From: Elysia crispata
Lineage: Eukaryota > Mollusca > Gastropoda > Plakobranchidae
NCBI GenBank assembly: GCA_033675545.1
Contig: JAWDGP010005840.1
Span: 392,001 to 456,000, forward strand
Direction of reading: 5' to 3'
DNA: 64,000 bases
The translations under genes and the position numbers were made by a program. The notes beneath the pieces are model-generated. The model was not told the DNA's origin, did not search any database, and saw only the letters and a program-made list of their open reading frames with translations. How positions within the stretch are numbered: position 1 is the stretch's first letter; every line of letters begins with the position of its first letter. Below are positions 45,778-63,300 of the stretch, in pieces.

Positions 45778-46950
45778 ATTGTTGTTTTTTTCCTGACATT
45801 TTACTCTTCATTTCGCTGTTACTTACTGCTATTGAACGCAAACATTTTAAACCTTGTTAGAAATTGGCCGAGGAACAAATGATGGCAGCTTTCAAGCTTT
45901 TCCAATTTTTTTGCTAAAAATACAAGAACAAAAACAACCTTCATAAAATTAAAGGTTCAGCATATATGAGGAGATGATTGTCATGTCTCCGTGCACGATT
46001 CATTGAAAAAAAAAATCTTATCTTAACCAACGTAAATTATTTTTAATAACAAAGACTCATACAATGCAAGTGCACTGTGTGTGTGTGTGTGTGGAGGGAT
46101 GGTTGTGGGAGGGCAAGTAAGTAGGAGATTAACGGCTGGCCTCATACAAGGTCTTTACACAAGTTTTTTTTCTTTTATACTTGTTGTAAATTTCCATGAG
46201 TGCTCAATGTGTTCCTCCATAAAAGTACACAATATTCAAGGTTTAATCTACAGTATGGAATGGGTTCCATGCACATACACGACTTTACATCGCTTTGATC
46301 TTTCAGGAAAATATTGAATGGTGAAGATTAGAATTAGAAAAAAGATAAGGTTTTGTCATCTGAAAAGAAAATCTTGAGATTTGATCAGAAATTGTAAAAA
46401 GTAAAGAAAATGCAATGAGCGAACTTTCACTTGACCATATAATTTATAGCTAAACCATAATTGCCTTCTCAAAGAGAGGTTCTCTCATTCTGGCCGGCTT
46501 TGGAAAACCTTCAAACATGTTTTAGGTACACGCACACCGTTTCTGAGTACATAAGTTATTCTCCAAGATTAGTGATCTGTACAAACTCCAGCGAGAGATA
46601 AACTCATCAAGTTTTTACGTTAACTGTTTATGTAAAACAAAATCTGGTGAACTTTATTAACCCTTAATCACACGAAAGAAGAAAAAACCTATGGAATTTA
46701 GAGAGTGAATCTAATTGGAACCATGAAGCCTAAAATGGTTTTTCTTGCATGATGGGGTGAAATATGCAAGAGATGTCAGACCTGACAATAAACAACTGAT
46801 AGCTGCTTCTCACAACCACAATTCTTCAAAAAAGTAACTCATCGTTGAAGCAAGAAGATAATGTGATATTTTGATGTCCCTTTTTTTTTTAACTATCATG
46901 TGATTTGCTTAAGGAATTAAGTCTCAGGAATTCGATGGAGACTTGGCTTA

Positions 46951-47400
46951 ATCAATCATTTATTCAATCAATCAAACAATCAATTAATCTTTCTTCCCTA
47001 AGCTCCTGAGGATCACCAAATCGTTCCACGACACTCCATCTGGATCAAACAAGGAGTCCTGCAAGCCTGGGTAGCGGCGCCGACTATCTCCGGCATCTGA
47101 CCATCTCCGCTGCCGCACCACGCCTTCAGACAATGTGAGGAGGGGGTGTGCACTCACAACAGGAGCGACGGGCAAGGGTAAATGTGCGGAAAGTCATCTG
47201 TGCAATATACTGATATCACCGCCCTGAGAGCAAACTCTGAGGCTAGTCGTCCAAACCTCGCCTACAAAGAGCCTGGTTTGACGAATACGAAGTATCCAAA
47301 ATCAGGGCCAAGATGTCAACGGTGCTCCTCGCATCTTCTTCTTCGGGACTGTTCTCTCGATGGACTACACCTACCTTGACTCTTATATGCACTGCAACGC
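46951..47400. other. GC-rich island with short opposite open frames, unassigned
   Basis: An ATCA/AATC tetranucleotide tract (46951-46990) is followed by about 400 bp clearly richer in GC than the flanks. The minus frame (PVAPVVSAHPLLTLSEG... to ...LFDPDGVSWNDLVILRSL) and the plus frame (ALRANSEASRPNLAYKEPG) are both open and neither has convincing splice borders. It may be an exon of an unseen gene or a transposable element fragment. Confidence 0.35.
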
Positions 47401-49518
47401 CTAATTGTGCTCAAAGGGGATTCCGTTCTTTCTGTTATGTGCTAATGGTATTAAAGATCGAATGCGAAAATTGAGAAAATAATGGTGAAGTCATAAAGTT
47501 TATACCGTAAGCGGTTTATAGTAGATATCACAACCGGATTTTCAAAATCCTCTGTATAATAGTACAATTTTGTTTGTCGCAAAGATCTTATGAAAACGTG
47601 GACTATGCAAAAAAAAATTACTGAAATCGGTCAACCAATAAAAAAATATGCAACTTTAAAGTTTACGAGAACTTAAAAAATTTTCGACAAGTTAAAAAAG
47701 TAATGTAACGCCAGTTTTTAGTCGTTATACCAAAGTCATATTTATTCTCTGAATCCAAAAAATTACATTATCACAAAGCCATGAATAATTTCAAACCACA
47801 CGATAAGTTTTACATGCGTACTTTTAAAGAAATATGTACAAAGACACCGCAAAAACCAAAAAAAATCGAAATTTCCATTTTTTCGGGGGCTAAATATGTG
47901 ACGCAATGGTCAAAACCCCATTTCTGAGATATCATATCTTTACTTAAAAAAGCACAGATTGTTACTATTCTTTAGAATTCACATCAAAACATTCCTTTCA
48001 AAACACTCAATTTTTTTTCAGGTATCGGGGACACATAGAACATTATAGCAAGACAGCGAATTTTAGAAAGGACTTGACTTTACATCATGTTGACTAAGAG
48101 GCCCTGGTCAAGAAACGCGCAACCCTCTGAAAGGCGAGAGTATTTAAAAAAGCATTTCCATGGTGGCTTGTGTGGTGATACCAAAGACCAAACCTCGCTC
48201 GATTTACCACAAGGTTGAAAGGTGCACTAGAAAAAAAAAAAACTTAAAAATAATTATGTTGTCCTCTTTTTTTATTTCAATTTCAGATGTATAAAGAAAA
48301 CTTCAAAAACACAATTGACGCTGCCAAATACATTCAACTTATCGTCAACGTGAATCCTCTCTATTTCTTGTGTACTAAACATCACTGCTAACTGTTCAGC
48401 TAGAACGAAAGGAAACGTAATTTAAAAAAAAAAAAAAGACAAAGGGGGACAACGAAGTTTTTGCACCTTTTCTAAAAAAACATTCCTTATCCCCCTTGAT
48501 TCTTCCACCCACTTTTTTTTTGTAACTGTTCTAGTTCTTTAAACAACTCACTTTTTAAAAAACGCGCAATGCTGTACATATAAAAAAAGGAACGAATCGC
48601 TTACAGTTGGGAAATATAAGTTGTTGTTTTTTGTTTTTTTTTATGTTTCTGATGGCTCCAATCGGTTTGAGAAGAAAATAGGGTCAATAGCGCCAGTGCT
48701 GAGCAAGTCATTTAATGTTTTCAATACATTTGGGACACTCTTGGGGGAGGGATGACCAGATTGTCTAGAATCAGTAACTGAGGGATGAGAAGGGAAAGGG
48801 GCCAAGGCTATTTTCCCCTAAAAATTGTTATAGTTCTATCTTTATGTATGAGAAGTTGGGAGTGTCATATGTGAGTGATCAATCAGTTGATATCAGATTA
48901 ACTTTAAATTATACCAAAAAGACTTTCAAGGAACACAGTATACACATTCGAGCAAAATACCAATAAAGTAAAAAGCTTTATAATGACCATTTCTCTCTAT
49001 TCGTTACGTTAAAAAAAAACTTCCCAAAATTGGCATGGTCGTCGATTTAAAAGCAATATTCATCGGAAACTTAGAAATAAAAAAAAAAATTAAAAAAAAA
49101 ACAAAAAAAAAAACTAGCCTTCATTTGCTCAATATTATTCTATCTCAATTTCTTTTTTTTTTTCTTTTCGTTTTGCGTTTTCGGCCTTGCCTGTTCAAGC
49201 CACAAGCCTGCAAAATCTCCCGATCCTTACTACCAATGTTCATTACAGCCTGAAATGATTTCAGTTTCCGGGCCCGGACTTGTAAAGCAAATTAAGAGGA
49301 AAGTAATTGACGCCAGGACCGGTCGATGAGGAGGAGGTGACGCTGCACAGTTCCCGGGACATAAAGCTTATTAAGAGAACTTGTGGGGCCCAGTTTCAGG
49401 GTTAGCTGAGCCTGGGGGGGTATTGGGAGGTTTAGAAACACTGCTTTTATAAAGAATTAAGAAGACTCTTGGTCCTTGCTGATCGATTAGACAACATAGT
49501 TTGCCACTCAACTCGCTC

Positions 49519-49677
49519 TTTATCTGTCTCTCTTTCTCTCCCTCACTCTCTCTTTATCTGTCTCTCTTTCTCTTCCTCACTCTCTCTTTCATTCTCTCTC
49601 TGCCTCTCTCTCTATCTGTTTCTCTCTCTCTTGCTCTCCCTCTCTCTCTCTCTATCTTTCTATCTTTCTCTCTCTTG

Positions 49678-49758
<81 letters not shown>

Positions 49759-49800
49759 CCTCCCCTTTTCCTTCACTCTCTCTCTCTTCTCTTCTCTCTT
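49519..49800 (+). repeat. (CT)n microsatellite with interruptions
   Basis: CT-rich from 49519, pure from about 49685 to 49754. Confidence 0.95.
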
Positions 49801-52800
49801 AATATCTTTTTTTCTCTTCTCTCTCGAGCTCTTCGTATGAAATTCATTTGTTATTCAGTTGCTCGTTCAAACTCTCTTTCCCTCTCTACATTTTATTTTG
49901 CCAACGTCGCCACTCATTTACTATTATAAGAGTTTTTCATCACCTATCCTACTAACGGTGATTTCCATTTAAATTACCTCATGAAACAAACCATGTACAG
50001 AAAAATGAAGAGGGCATTTTGCAATTTTTTGAAGAATCAAAGAAACATCTCTAAAGTAACATATAATAAAATAAAATATAATTAAAATATGCTCTGAAAG
50101 AAATAATATTATGTTACCAAATAATTAAATATTTGTTTTTGTCCTTTTTTTTTTTTAGCAATTTATATCCATTGTTTCCTTTTCTTTAAAGGCATTCGTA
50201 TTCATCATGTTAACTTGAAAATGTTAAAAGTAATATCTTTTCAAATTTTTCTTTTTCTCGAAGTCCTTTTTTTTTGTTATGTTTTTTTGTTTGTTTTTGG
50301 TGGAGGGGAGTGATTTTTTCTTTTATTTCTTAGTGCGCGCATTTTAAGTAGTAGCAATGGTAGAAGAGGTATCAAAACAGAGGGGCAGAGGTTATAATAA
50401 TGATACTCCCGGCAACAAAAGTAATATTTGCAGTTCTGCTTTCAGTAATGCAGTATCAGCAGCAATAGTAACAGTAGTATCTCAGGAAGCTGCAAGAGCA
50501 ATAATTAACAGCAATACTTGCAATAGCTGTAAAATTTGCTGCGGTGCCCTGTCTTTCTTAACTTTAATCTTCTCGAGCTCCGTACTTCACCCCATGTTGC
50601 CGAGGTACAAATTTATAACTTTCCACTCTTTCTACAATCATATGAATAGATTATTTAGTGATTTTTAGCGGGAGGGGAGTGACGAGTTCCAGACGTAAAA
50701 GTAAAGTCACCCTTGAAAAACTACTCTCTTTCTAAATACAAGATTCATTAGTTACTAGATCCAACTCTAACAATTATTCTCCACGAATTTTGCTCTCTCC
50801 CCCAACCTCCTTTCCAGGGCAAAAGATTTGCATGCTGTATGGAACTCAAAACTCATTTAGGACCAAAAGTTAGAAAATCGTGTCAGCCAAGGGCTAGATC
50901 CCCCCCATGCTTGTGTGAGTACCATCAATCAAGACCTGGCGGGGCGTGGCAATGCAAAAGATTGAAGAGCTTGGGTTAGTGCTGGATATGCATTAAAGCT
51001 ATCATTGTACGGACCATTGGTTTAACAGCATCCTAATGACTTTTTAGATGGTCTAGAAATAATAACGCTTTACAACGGATATCGTCACGCTCATGAATTC
51101 CACGTGGCCACTCTATACGCAGAAAAATATCTTAAATTTGTCACATGTTAAGAGATAAACATCACATTTATAACACGGTTGGCAAAAAACGACATTATCA
51201 GATTCTGTAAGCTGTTTTAATAATGGCCGCATCATTCACTTCTTCGTTGTTTTAGCAGCAAAACAATTTTAACATAGTTTTATAAACGATTGTCTTATTG
51301 TTTTTAATCGATTATCAAAGGAAAAGACTTTTTTTTTAACATGGAAAATTAGCAAATGGTACAATAATCTTGTAGCAATAAACAAACCTGTTGTTGGATT
51401 GGATCAAAATCGAAGTTGTGTATGAGACATCAGAATATCAAAATACTTGTTTTGGTTTATTGTCTTGTTTGCTAAAGTGAATGTTGCAGTAAGCGCTGAC
51501 AGATGCAGAGGTTCTTAAGAAATATAATCATTATTTATGAATTGGAGTCGATAGTAGGGATTGGCAACCTGAAGATAAGAGAAAATCAGCGTGAAAACAC
51601 CGATCTCTCCAGAAGACAGAGATTGATGGCATAGCGAAAAAACTTAGAACCGTGGTCTGCCAAAGTGTGGAAAAGGTTGAAGACCAGAAGAAGATGGAAG
51701 CATAAAGGCTTTTTGAGGACTTTAAAAAGAAGAGAGAGAGAGATATAGAAAACTGAAAATTCTGTAACAGAGAACTTAAATTTAACAACAAAAAATGAAA
51801 TTTCATATACGAGAAAGATTAATTCATACTAAAGCATATTTCATAGAGACGCAAAAGGAGTGAGAAACTTATGCACTCTAAATTTGGATTTGAAATTGTA
51901 AAGGACAAAGTGTGTAAGTGTAGAAGCAATTTGAAATGCAAGACATTAAAAAGGCAAAGATCTCATTGGAAATAGGTTTAGAACAGAAGGCTACATAAAC
52001 AAAACGCCGATCATATAATCTGAAAGTCTGGATGTTTGTTTTTATCACTACAGTACTATTTGCAAAACATTGTACACTTGCAGACGCCGAAGAATGTGGT
52101 ATTTTAGTGAAACAGCAGTTGTGAAGATAAAGATAAGTGTGTATGGGAGGCAAATGTATCGTGGACTGCAGAGAACGCTTTTGGTATTTTGATATGGAAT
52201 CTTGTTTAATCAACCAAATACCTTTCGATGTGTTCCCAGTTGATTGCTTGAGCAGATGAAACATTTACAAGCAAGTTTGACCATGAGCGTGAGGACTCAC
52301 GATAAAATCCTGGCTTGAGTTTAAGTGGCGGTGTTAAATTCCATCCAACCATCCTTTAGTTACCACAAGGCTTACTGAAAGCGTGAGTTATCTTTTCTTG
52401 AATAGCGGAGTATCTCTATGTCGTAGTCTTGCAGCAGAGATAACAATGCCACCCCGCAAAGATGCTGCTCCTGGAGATGAAAATAGGCGAAGGCCCTTCA
52501 TGCACAAGGAATAAACAATTCCGTGCTTCACTAATCACACTAATCAATATCAGACTTAAAAGGCTAAAGGCCAAGAAAGGGCGCAAGTTAAAAAATAAGA
52601 CATTATTTTCCTAGAGAGAGAATTGGCTGTTGATTTCACATTCTCGCTATCATAGTGTATGTATACTAGTTTTAGCCTTGTATATATACACACACACAGT
52701 GTATATATATTCTCCTCCTTTTCCATACCATCACTCGCTGTGATCAACTCGATCAAATTTTTCTTCTTGACTGGAAGAAAAAAAAATTAAACGTCTCTTT

Positions 52801-55229
52801 TCATCAGCCTCTTTTCGGATTCTTTAGATTTAGACAAGCCATTCTCATCTCCAACTTCAAATGTATTAAAGACAAATAGACTCATCTGCCATTGATAAAT
52901 CATTCAGTGGTGCATAATTTACATCAACACGTAGGTTTTCAGGTAAGCTCACTAACTTGTAGAGGCGGACAAAAATAAGAGAGGCGAGAGGGGCGGGGGG
53001 CACGAACTTTTGAAACCATTGTCATCGGCGGAACTGAGCTTAGAAAACCATCCGAAACACATTCTACGCGTCGGTTGATGCTCTACATAGCCTAGTGTCT
53101 CAATTCATCGACCTATTGAGGAAATTAGAGAAGAGCTAAACCACTATGTTTCAAATTTTTGGATACTTTTTTTTCTATAATCAAACATCATCGCCATAGG
53201 TTTCGAAACGAAAAGTGAAAGTAGAAATTCATAGTAAAGCTCTACTTTCATATTATAGACGTTTCATTGTTTTTGTACAGTAAGTGTTTTCTGGCCAGTC
53301 TTATCTAAGTTATCTACGATCTGTTTATATAAAATGTTATTATTAGCTTCCCTAAGGTCGAGATCTCGACTACAGTCTAGATCAAGCTGAATCGGAATCT
53401 ATCATTTCTCGTTTCCAAATTATAAGCCCACACTTACTTCACTTAGGTCTAGATCTAGATCTAGAAATCTAGATAAGTTTACTTCATTGAGTAAATCTAG
53501 ATCTAGATCTAGATGTAGATCATACCTACTATCAAATCTAACAAATCTACTATGAAATCCGAAATAATTGCCCAAATTCGGAGACATTATAAATCAGATA
53601 CCACAAGTCTAGATTTAAAACACACTGAGTACACTACAATCCATTTCATATCAGAGGTATGTTTTTCTTTACCGTAGGAGTAATGTTAAATGAATGTACT
53701 TGAATTTTGAAAAGTTTTATTAAAGACAAAGCAACAAAATAAATAAATAAATAAGAAAAAAGCTGAACTCATCTATATTTGAACTTGTTTACTTTGAATT
53801 CTCAAAACTCCTGTTGTTTTGCAAACATAGCTTACGTGAATCATTTTAAATCCTGTAAACAAAGCTGCCGCACCAATTCTTATCTCATTGTTAACGCTGA
53901 GAAAAATATATTGACAGTGCTTTGAAGCTTTGTTTTCTGAGCAGTCCTAATGAGTTGAAAATTGGAATTTGAAGTTTTAAAAAAAAAATTAACACAGTCA
54001 ACTTCTCCAAGGAGAACCAGCTACCTTAGAATTGAGTTGTCCGCTCAGATTCACGAACTACCCCCCACCATCAGTGGATGAATTTAGTTCAAGGCATCAT
54101 CTTTTGATTTTTGCCCTACCTAATACACATCAAACAATCATACAATCAAACAAGCAGTACTATTACTTAGAAACAAAACTCACAAAATCTAATAGCTCCT
54201 CATAAGTGATAATTTCATTCAATTTTTAGTATTGAAAAGCTCAGAAAAATGAATAGTTCTAAATAACAAAACCTTTGAATATGGGATCATCAATAAACAA
54301 CTATAATAAAAAAATTTTTCAACTGTGTTGGTATTGGACTTAGAGCCATCATAAACTGATTTCTCCAAATTCAGTGATTGTGAAACTTTAGCATTTTGAA
54401 CAAAGTCATAGCACGCCTTCTTTTGAAAAAGCGAACAGCTTTTAAGCCTGTCTCTGATATTCCCTTGTTCAAGGAAATTCTTGAGGAAGTTGTTCCTAAG
54501 CAACTTCTTAGTATTAAAAGATGATTATGAGTTTTAGTCAGCTTGGCTCACTGAATTATTTTCCCATGCATTACATGGTTTCAGCGATTTTCTCGGGGAG
54601 CCGATCCCGTGCAGCACACGGGATAACCTTTGACAATTTTTTTCTGGCTCGCTATTTGCTTAAGTAAATACCCTCTATGCAAGCACAGCATCTTAGTTTC
54701 GAATTTGTGTAGAGTGGAAAAGAGTTTATACTTTTTTTTGAACAAATTTGCATGGCTAAATATCATGTAAATTGATTAGATAGGAATATCACGGTAATTT
54801 TTTTTAAAACTGCCCTGAAACGCTGGCCTTTAACGCTTGTAAACCTAAATATAGTTTGGGGGTTGAGTGAGTTAATATAAATGAACAGCTGGTTGACATG
54901 TCCTGTGAGGGTTCATTAATTGGGTTCTCTTATTTACCCAGCCTGGCAAAGACAGACAGAGTCCTCTTGCTTTGCTGGATCGACAATTTGACACCTCATA
55001 TAACTTATAAGATCCCTTGATTACACACTGCTCTCAAGTGGATTGATTTGGCCGATTAATCTCCCAATATAGACCACCTTGTAATGTTACCTGGTTTTTC
55101 CTACAATTTACAGGGTCTTAATTCTCAGTGGGAGCTTGCCTAATACTTTTGGTGATGAGGCTTTAGTGATTTATGTATGTCTTTTATGTAAATTCACCTT
55201 CCTTATATCATTTCAGGTATATTAGGAAC

Positions 55230-59442
<4,213 letters not shown>

Positions 59443-59730
59443 GACATTTATTTTCATCCAGTTTTTTTTCAACTTTTTGATCCTTCATACAGATTTCTTA
59501 ATATTTTTATAAATATAATTTTTAGACTTTTAATTCTCTCCTATTTGTTTTAAACATCTTTGATTGAAAACAATGATCGTTTGATCAGGAATACTGATTT
59601 ATTTGAATGAAACAAAACCTTTGATTTCAAGCTTTAAAGTGATATTTGAATTTGTTTTGCTGTGATTTTTGGTGGCATTTTCATTGCAAGCTGCTCTTTA
59701 TGTATATTGTTGTCTCTTGGCTCAATGCCA

Positions 59731-59879
59731 ATTAAAGATTTGAAAGCTAACTATGTCGGAAAATATGTTTAACTTTTTTTTTCTTATTCATGTTGTAATA
59801 TAATGATGGATATGGCAATGGAACACTTTTCTATAAGCTCTTAAAATGCATACTTTTGGGATGTGTTTTTCGGAATAAA
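59731..59879 (+). terminator. Candidate poly(A) signals of the promethin-like gene
   Basis: ATTAAA at 59731 and AATAAA at 59874, 290 and 430 nt after the stop codon. Either could end the mRNA. Confidence 0.35.
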
Positions 59880-60685
59880 TTTTGCTTCAAGATTTTAGTA
59901 TACCCTTCCATAAAAGTTCTAATACTCAATATCCTTAAGCTGGGATTAGAAATTTTTTAAGTAAACATTTAAGTTTCAGGAACTGAGGCTAAATTTTTTT
60001 CTTATTAGAGAATAAAAGAGACAGACTCTTTAAAGAAATTTGGTATTGTTCAATCTGGTATTTTTCTAGATTTGGCAATTGTAAAGTTCAATTAATATAC
60101 TAACAATTCTATATACATAAAAAAAATATGTGTACATAGTAGCTCAGTAACTTTATGCATTCTTGGACTTAAAATTCTAGAGTGTTATTAAGGGTGCTCT
60201 ACGTGCCTCCATTAACTTCTTCATTTCAAAGTCTATTGAACGTAAATTTATGAATATACATGAAGGTTACTTTTGGTGAACTTTCTTTACGGTCTAGCTT
60301 ATATAAGCATAAAACAGTGTTCTATGCTGTTTCACCTAAGTATCCCTGTGGTGCTGCTGTTACTGTTACTGTTACTGTCCGCTGTATTTTGGGTTTGTTC
60401 GAGTAAAAAACGTAAATGAATTAGAAAAGGTAGATATATAGTTGCAAGGCACACTAAAAAAAAAAAAATATAAGAAAGAGGTGTAATAGAAGCCCCACCG
60501 ATTTAACATACACATCTTTAGAAGACATGCGAGGCAATGCTTTGTGGCTGTAAGGCACCAGTTATTGTTGGTTTTTTTTGTTTTGTTTTTTTGTTTTTTT
60601 GTTGTTTTTTTTTGTTTTTTTTTTTTTGGGGGGGTCGGTGATGAGTGTATAGTTCCTCATCTTTCCACATCTTCTTGCGAGTTTC

Positions 60686-61229
60686 AGTTAATATGCAGAG
60701 CATTCATGAGACCACTTTCAGCCGACACAAGATATATCAGGTAGTACATGTACTTACATGTATTTGCATCGACAATCTTCTGTTGTACTTGTAGTGTATT
60801 TTTCAAAATAAAATATGAAATTGATCAAAGTTGAATCTTTTCAAGACTTCACATTATAATATAATGTATATTATACAGATCTGTAGGGTAAAAGTTTAGT
60901 GCCCAAATGGCAATAACAAAACAGCCCGAAAGAAAAATTTTCATGCTGTAAGAATTTTAGTTAATATGCAGAGCATTCATGAGACCACTTTCAGCCGACA
61001 CAAGATATATCAGGTAGTACATGTACTTACATGTATTTGCATCGACAATCTTCTGTTGTACTTGTAGTGTATTTTTCACAATAAAATATGAAATTGATCA
61101 AAGTTGAATCTTTTCAAGACTTCACATTATAATATAATGTATATTATACAGATCTGTAGGGTAAAAGTTTAGTGCCCAAATGGTAATAACAAAACAGCCC
61201 GAAAGAAAAATTTTCATGCTGTAAGAATT
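60686..61229 (+). repeat. 273-bp tandem duplication, two nearly identical copies
   Basis: Copy 1 60686-60958, copy 2 60959-61229. By eye they differ at only a few bases (for example CAAAATAAAA against CACAATAAAA, and ATGGCAATAAC against ATGGTAATAAC). The unit contains a palindrome-like ATTATAATATAATGTATATTATA. The high identity implies a recent event or an assembly artefact. Confidence 0.9.
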
Positions 61230-61241
61230 GACCAAGTAACT

Positions 61242-61514
<273 letters not shown>

Positions 61515-62093
61515 ATTTCCTTTTTTTCTAATGCCTTCCTCTGTCTACAATTCATTTCTCTGCTCCTCTTATTGCATGCTCTCAAAATCTTCTTTTCTCT
61601 CAATTGATCCTTTGGCGAAAAAACCTTGATGTGTCCACCCTGATATCCGCAGCTACATCTTCGCTGGTTCGACCTCACCACCGTCAGAGAGTGAGTAAGG
61701 GAACCCCCTCTTTTCAGTGTCGCCCTACCCGATATGAGCTTCAGAGCTTCAGAAAATGCCTGAGATCACTCTGCTACAGATGGACTTGTGAAATATTTTT
61801 TACTACGCCTACCTTTCACTCTTAAGATAACATTCGCTTAGAAATTTAGCCGACGAAAAGTAATCTTGAGAATTATTTTTTTCCTTGTTCAATCAATCGC
61901 TTTGCCACGGAACAAAAACAGCTGCAAGACGCCTGAAGCAATACCGAATCAGAACGAGCTTGACTGAGGAAAAAAAATGGACAGAATGAGCCAGTTTTAG
62001 TTTTGAACCCTCTGATTTCCCAAACAAATTTCTGCAAGGGAAAAAGCAACGTTCACATAAATCAGGGTTATGGTTGGTTAAAGTTTATCAAAC

Positions 62094-62170
62094 GCTGCCA
62101 CCACGTGGCTCAATGGGGAACCGAACCCAGGATATCCTGATTGTTAGTCCAGCGCTCTAATGTAAGCTGC
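62094..62170 (-). mobile_element. tRNA-like SINE head (Val-AAC-like)
   Basis: On the minus strand TTAGAGCGCTGG (A box) is followed by ACTAACAATCAGG (loop with AAC at the anticodon position) and GGTTCGGTTCC (B box). The flanks do not form an acceptor stem. It is most likely a SINE derived from a tRNA. Confidence 0.55.
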
Positions 62171-62546
62171 GTGAAATATTATACGCTATATGACAGCTGT
62201 AAATGTGGTTATCCGAGCAAAAATTTGGGAGACTCTTTAGAATGCTACTGGCGTAAATTTCCATTGAACTAAATTATAATAATGCGTTTTTTGCGAGTGC
62301 GTTTTGTTTTATTTGAGTTACAGATATTTTGCAAAAGTAACAACAAATTGTATATTTTATCGAAGTGTTCATCTAGTCATAAAGACAATAATTATTCAAC
62401 AAGATGGACCAAGTGGAGGAGGCGACCAGAGAGGTTTCTTTGAATCGATTCCGCTGGATAATTCTCGGAAATGAAAAAATTAGATGATTATACTATTATT
62501 AATTTCGCAAAGAAAAGAGAAGACACTTTGTGTTTGTTTATTCTTT

Positions 62547-62636
62547 TCTTCTTCTTTTCTTCTTCTTCTTCTTCTTCTTCTTCTTCTTCTTCTTCTTCTT
62601 CTTCTTCTTCTTCTTCTTCTTCTTCTTCTTCTTCTC
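62547..62636 (+). repeat. (TTC)n microsatellite
   Basis: About 30 TTC units; Ser, Phe and Leu frames and the Lys/Arg frames opposite are its translation. Confidence 0.95.
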
Positions 62637-62789
62637 CTTCTTCTGTTTCTTCTTTTTTTTTTTACTTTCACGGTTTAATATAATAATCATCACATTGGGT
62701 AAGTCATTTTCTTTTTGCGTTAGATTACAAAACAAAAACAAAAAAAAAAAAAAGATTATTGGCATGGAGATGCATTGCGTTACATTGAA

Positions 62790-62995
62790 CAGCTGGTAAG
62801 CAACGCCTCCTTCTTCTGGCGACTGCGTCTGAAGAGCTCCGCCTCCACCTCCGCCCCCACTCCATGTTTTCTGGGGCGCGGGGTTGAGTTCTCAGTGGGA
62901 GCGCCTCAGGTGACCATATTGCCTCAAGATGTGCAACCTTTCCACTCACAGCTGTTTGGAATTGCATATCTTTGTGATGTATTCCCTGAGTAGGC
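62790..62995. other. GC-rich segment open on both strands, unassigned
   Basis: A GC-rich island between microsatellites. The plus strand reads SNASFFWRLRLKSSASTSAP and then FSVGAPQVTILPQDVQPFHS; the minus strand is also open (Arg/Ser-rich). No splice site or family decides between them. Confidence 0.25.
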
Positions 62996-63056
62996 CCTTG
63001 ATTCATTTCTCTCTCTGTCTCTGTTTCTATTTCTCTGTGCTTCTCTTTCTGTGTGT

Positions 63057-63300
<244 letters not shown>

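Larger units (their letters stand above)
43461..55216. other. Intergenic stretch between the GPCR and promethin-like genes
   Basis: The two genes diverge from here, so both promoters must lie inside it. It holds (AAT)n, (TTG)n and (CT)n microsatellites, the GC-rich island at 47 kb and a TCTAGATC cluster at 53.45-53.52 kb. Minus open frames at 51.5-52.3 kb have no coding character. Confidence 0.5.

Noticed and set aside
50357..50668. 103-codon plus-strand frame rich in Ala/Ser/Asn
   Set aside because: Appears to derive from diverged AGT/AGC repeat sequence; no supporting signal.
51531..52264. Two minus-strand frames (91 and 128 codons)
   Set aside because: Composition is that of AT-rich noncoding DNA, with no domain, splice sites or leader.
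62094..62170. Functional tRNA-Val gene
   Set aside because: A box, anticodon loop and B box are tRNA-like, but the acceptor stem does not pair and the anticodon stem has mismatches; a SINE head fits better.
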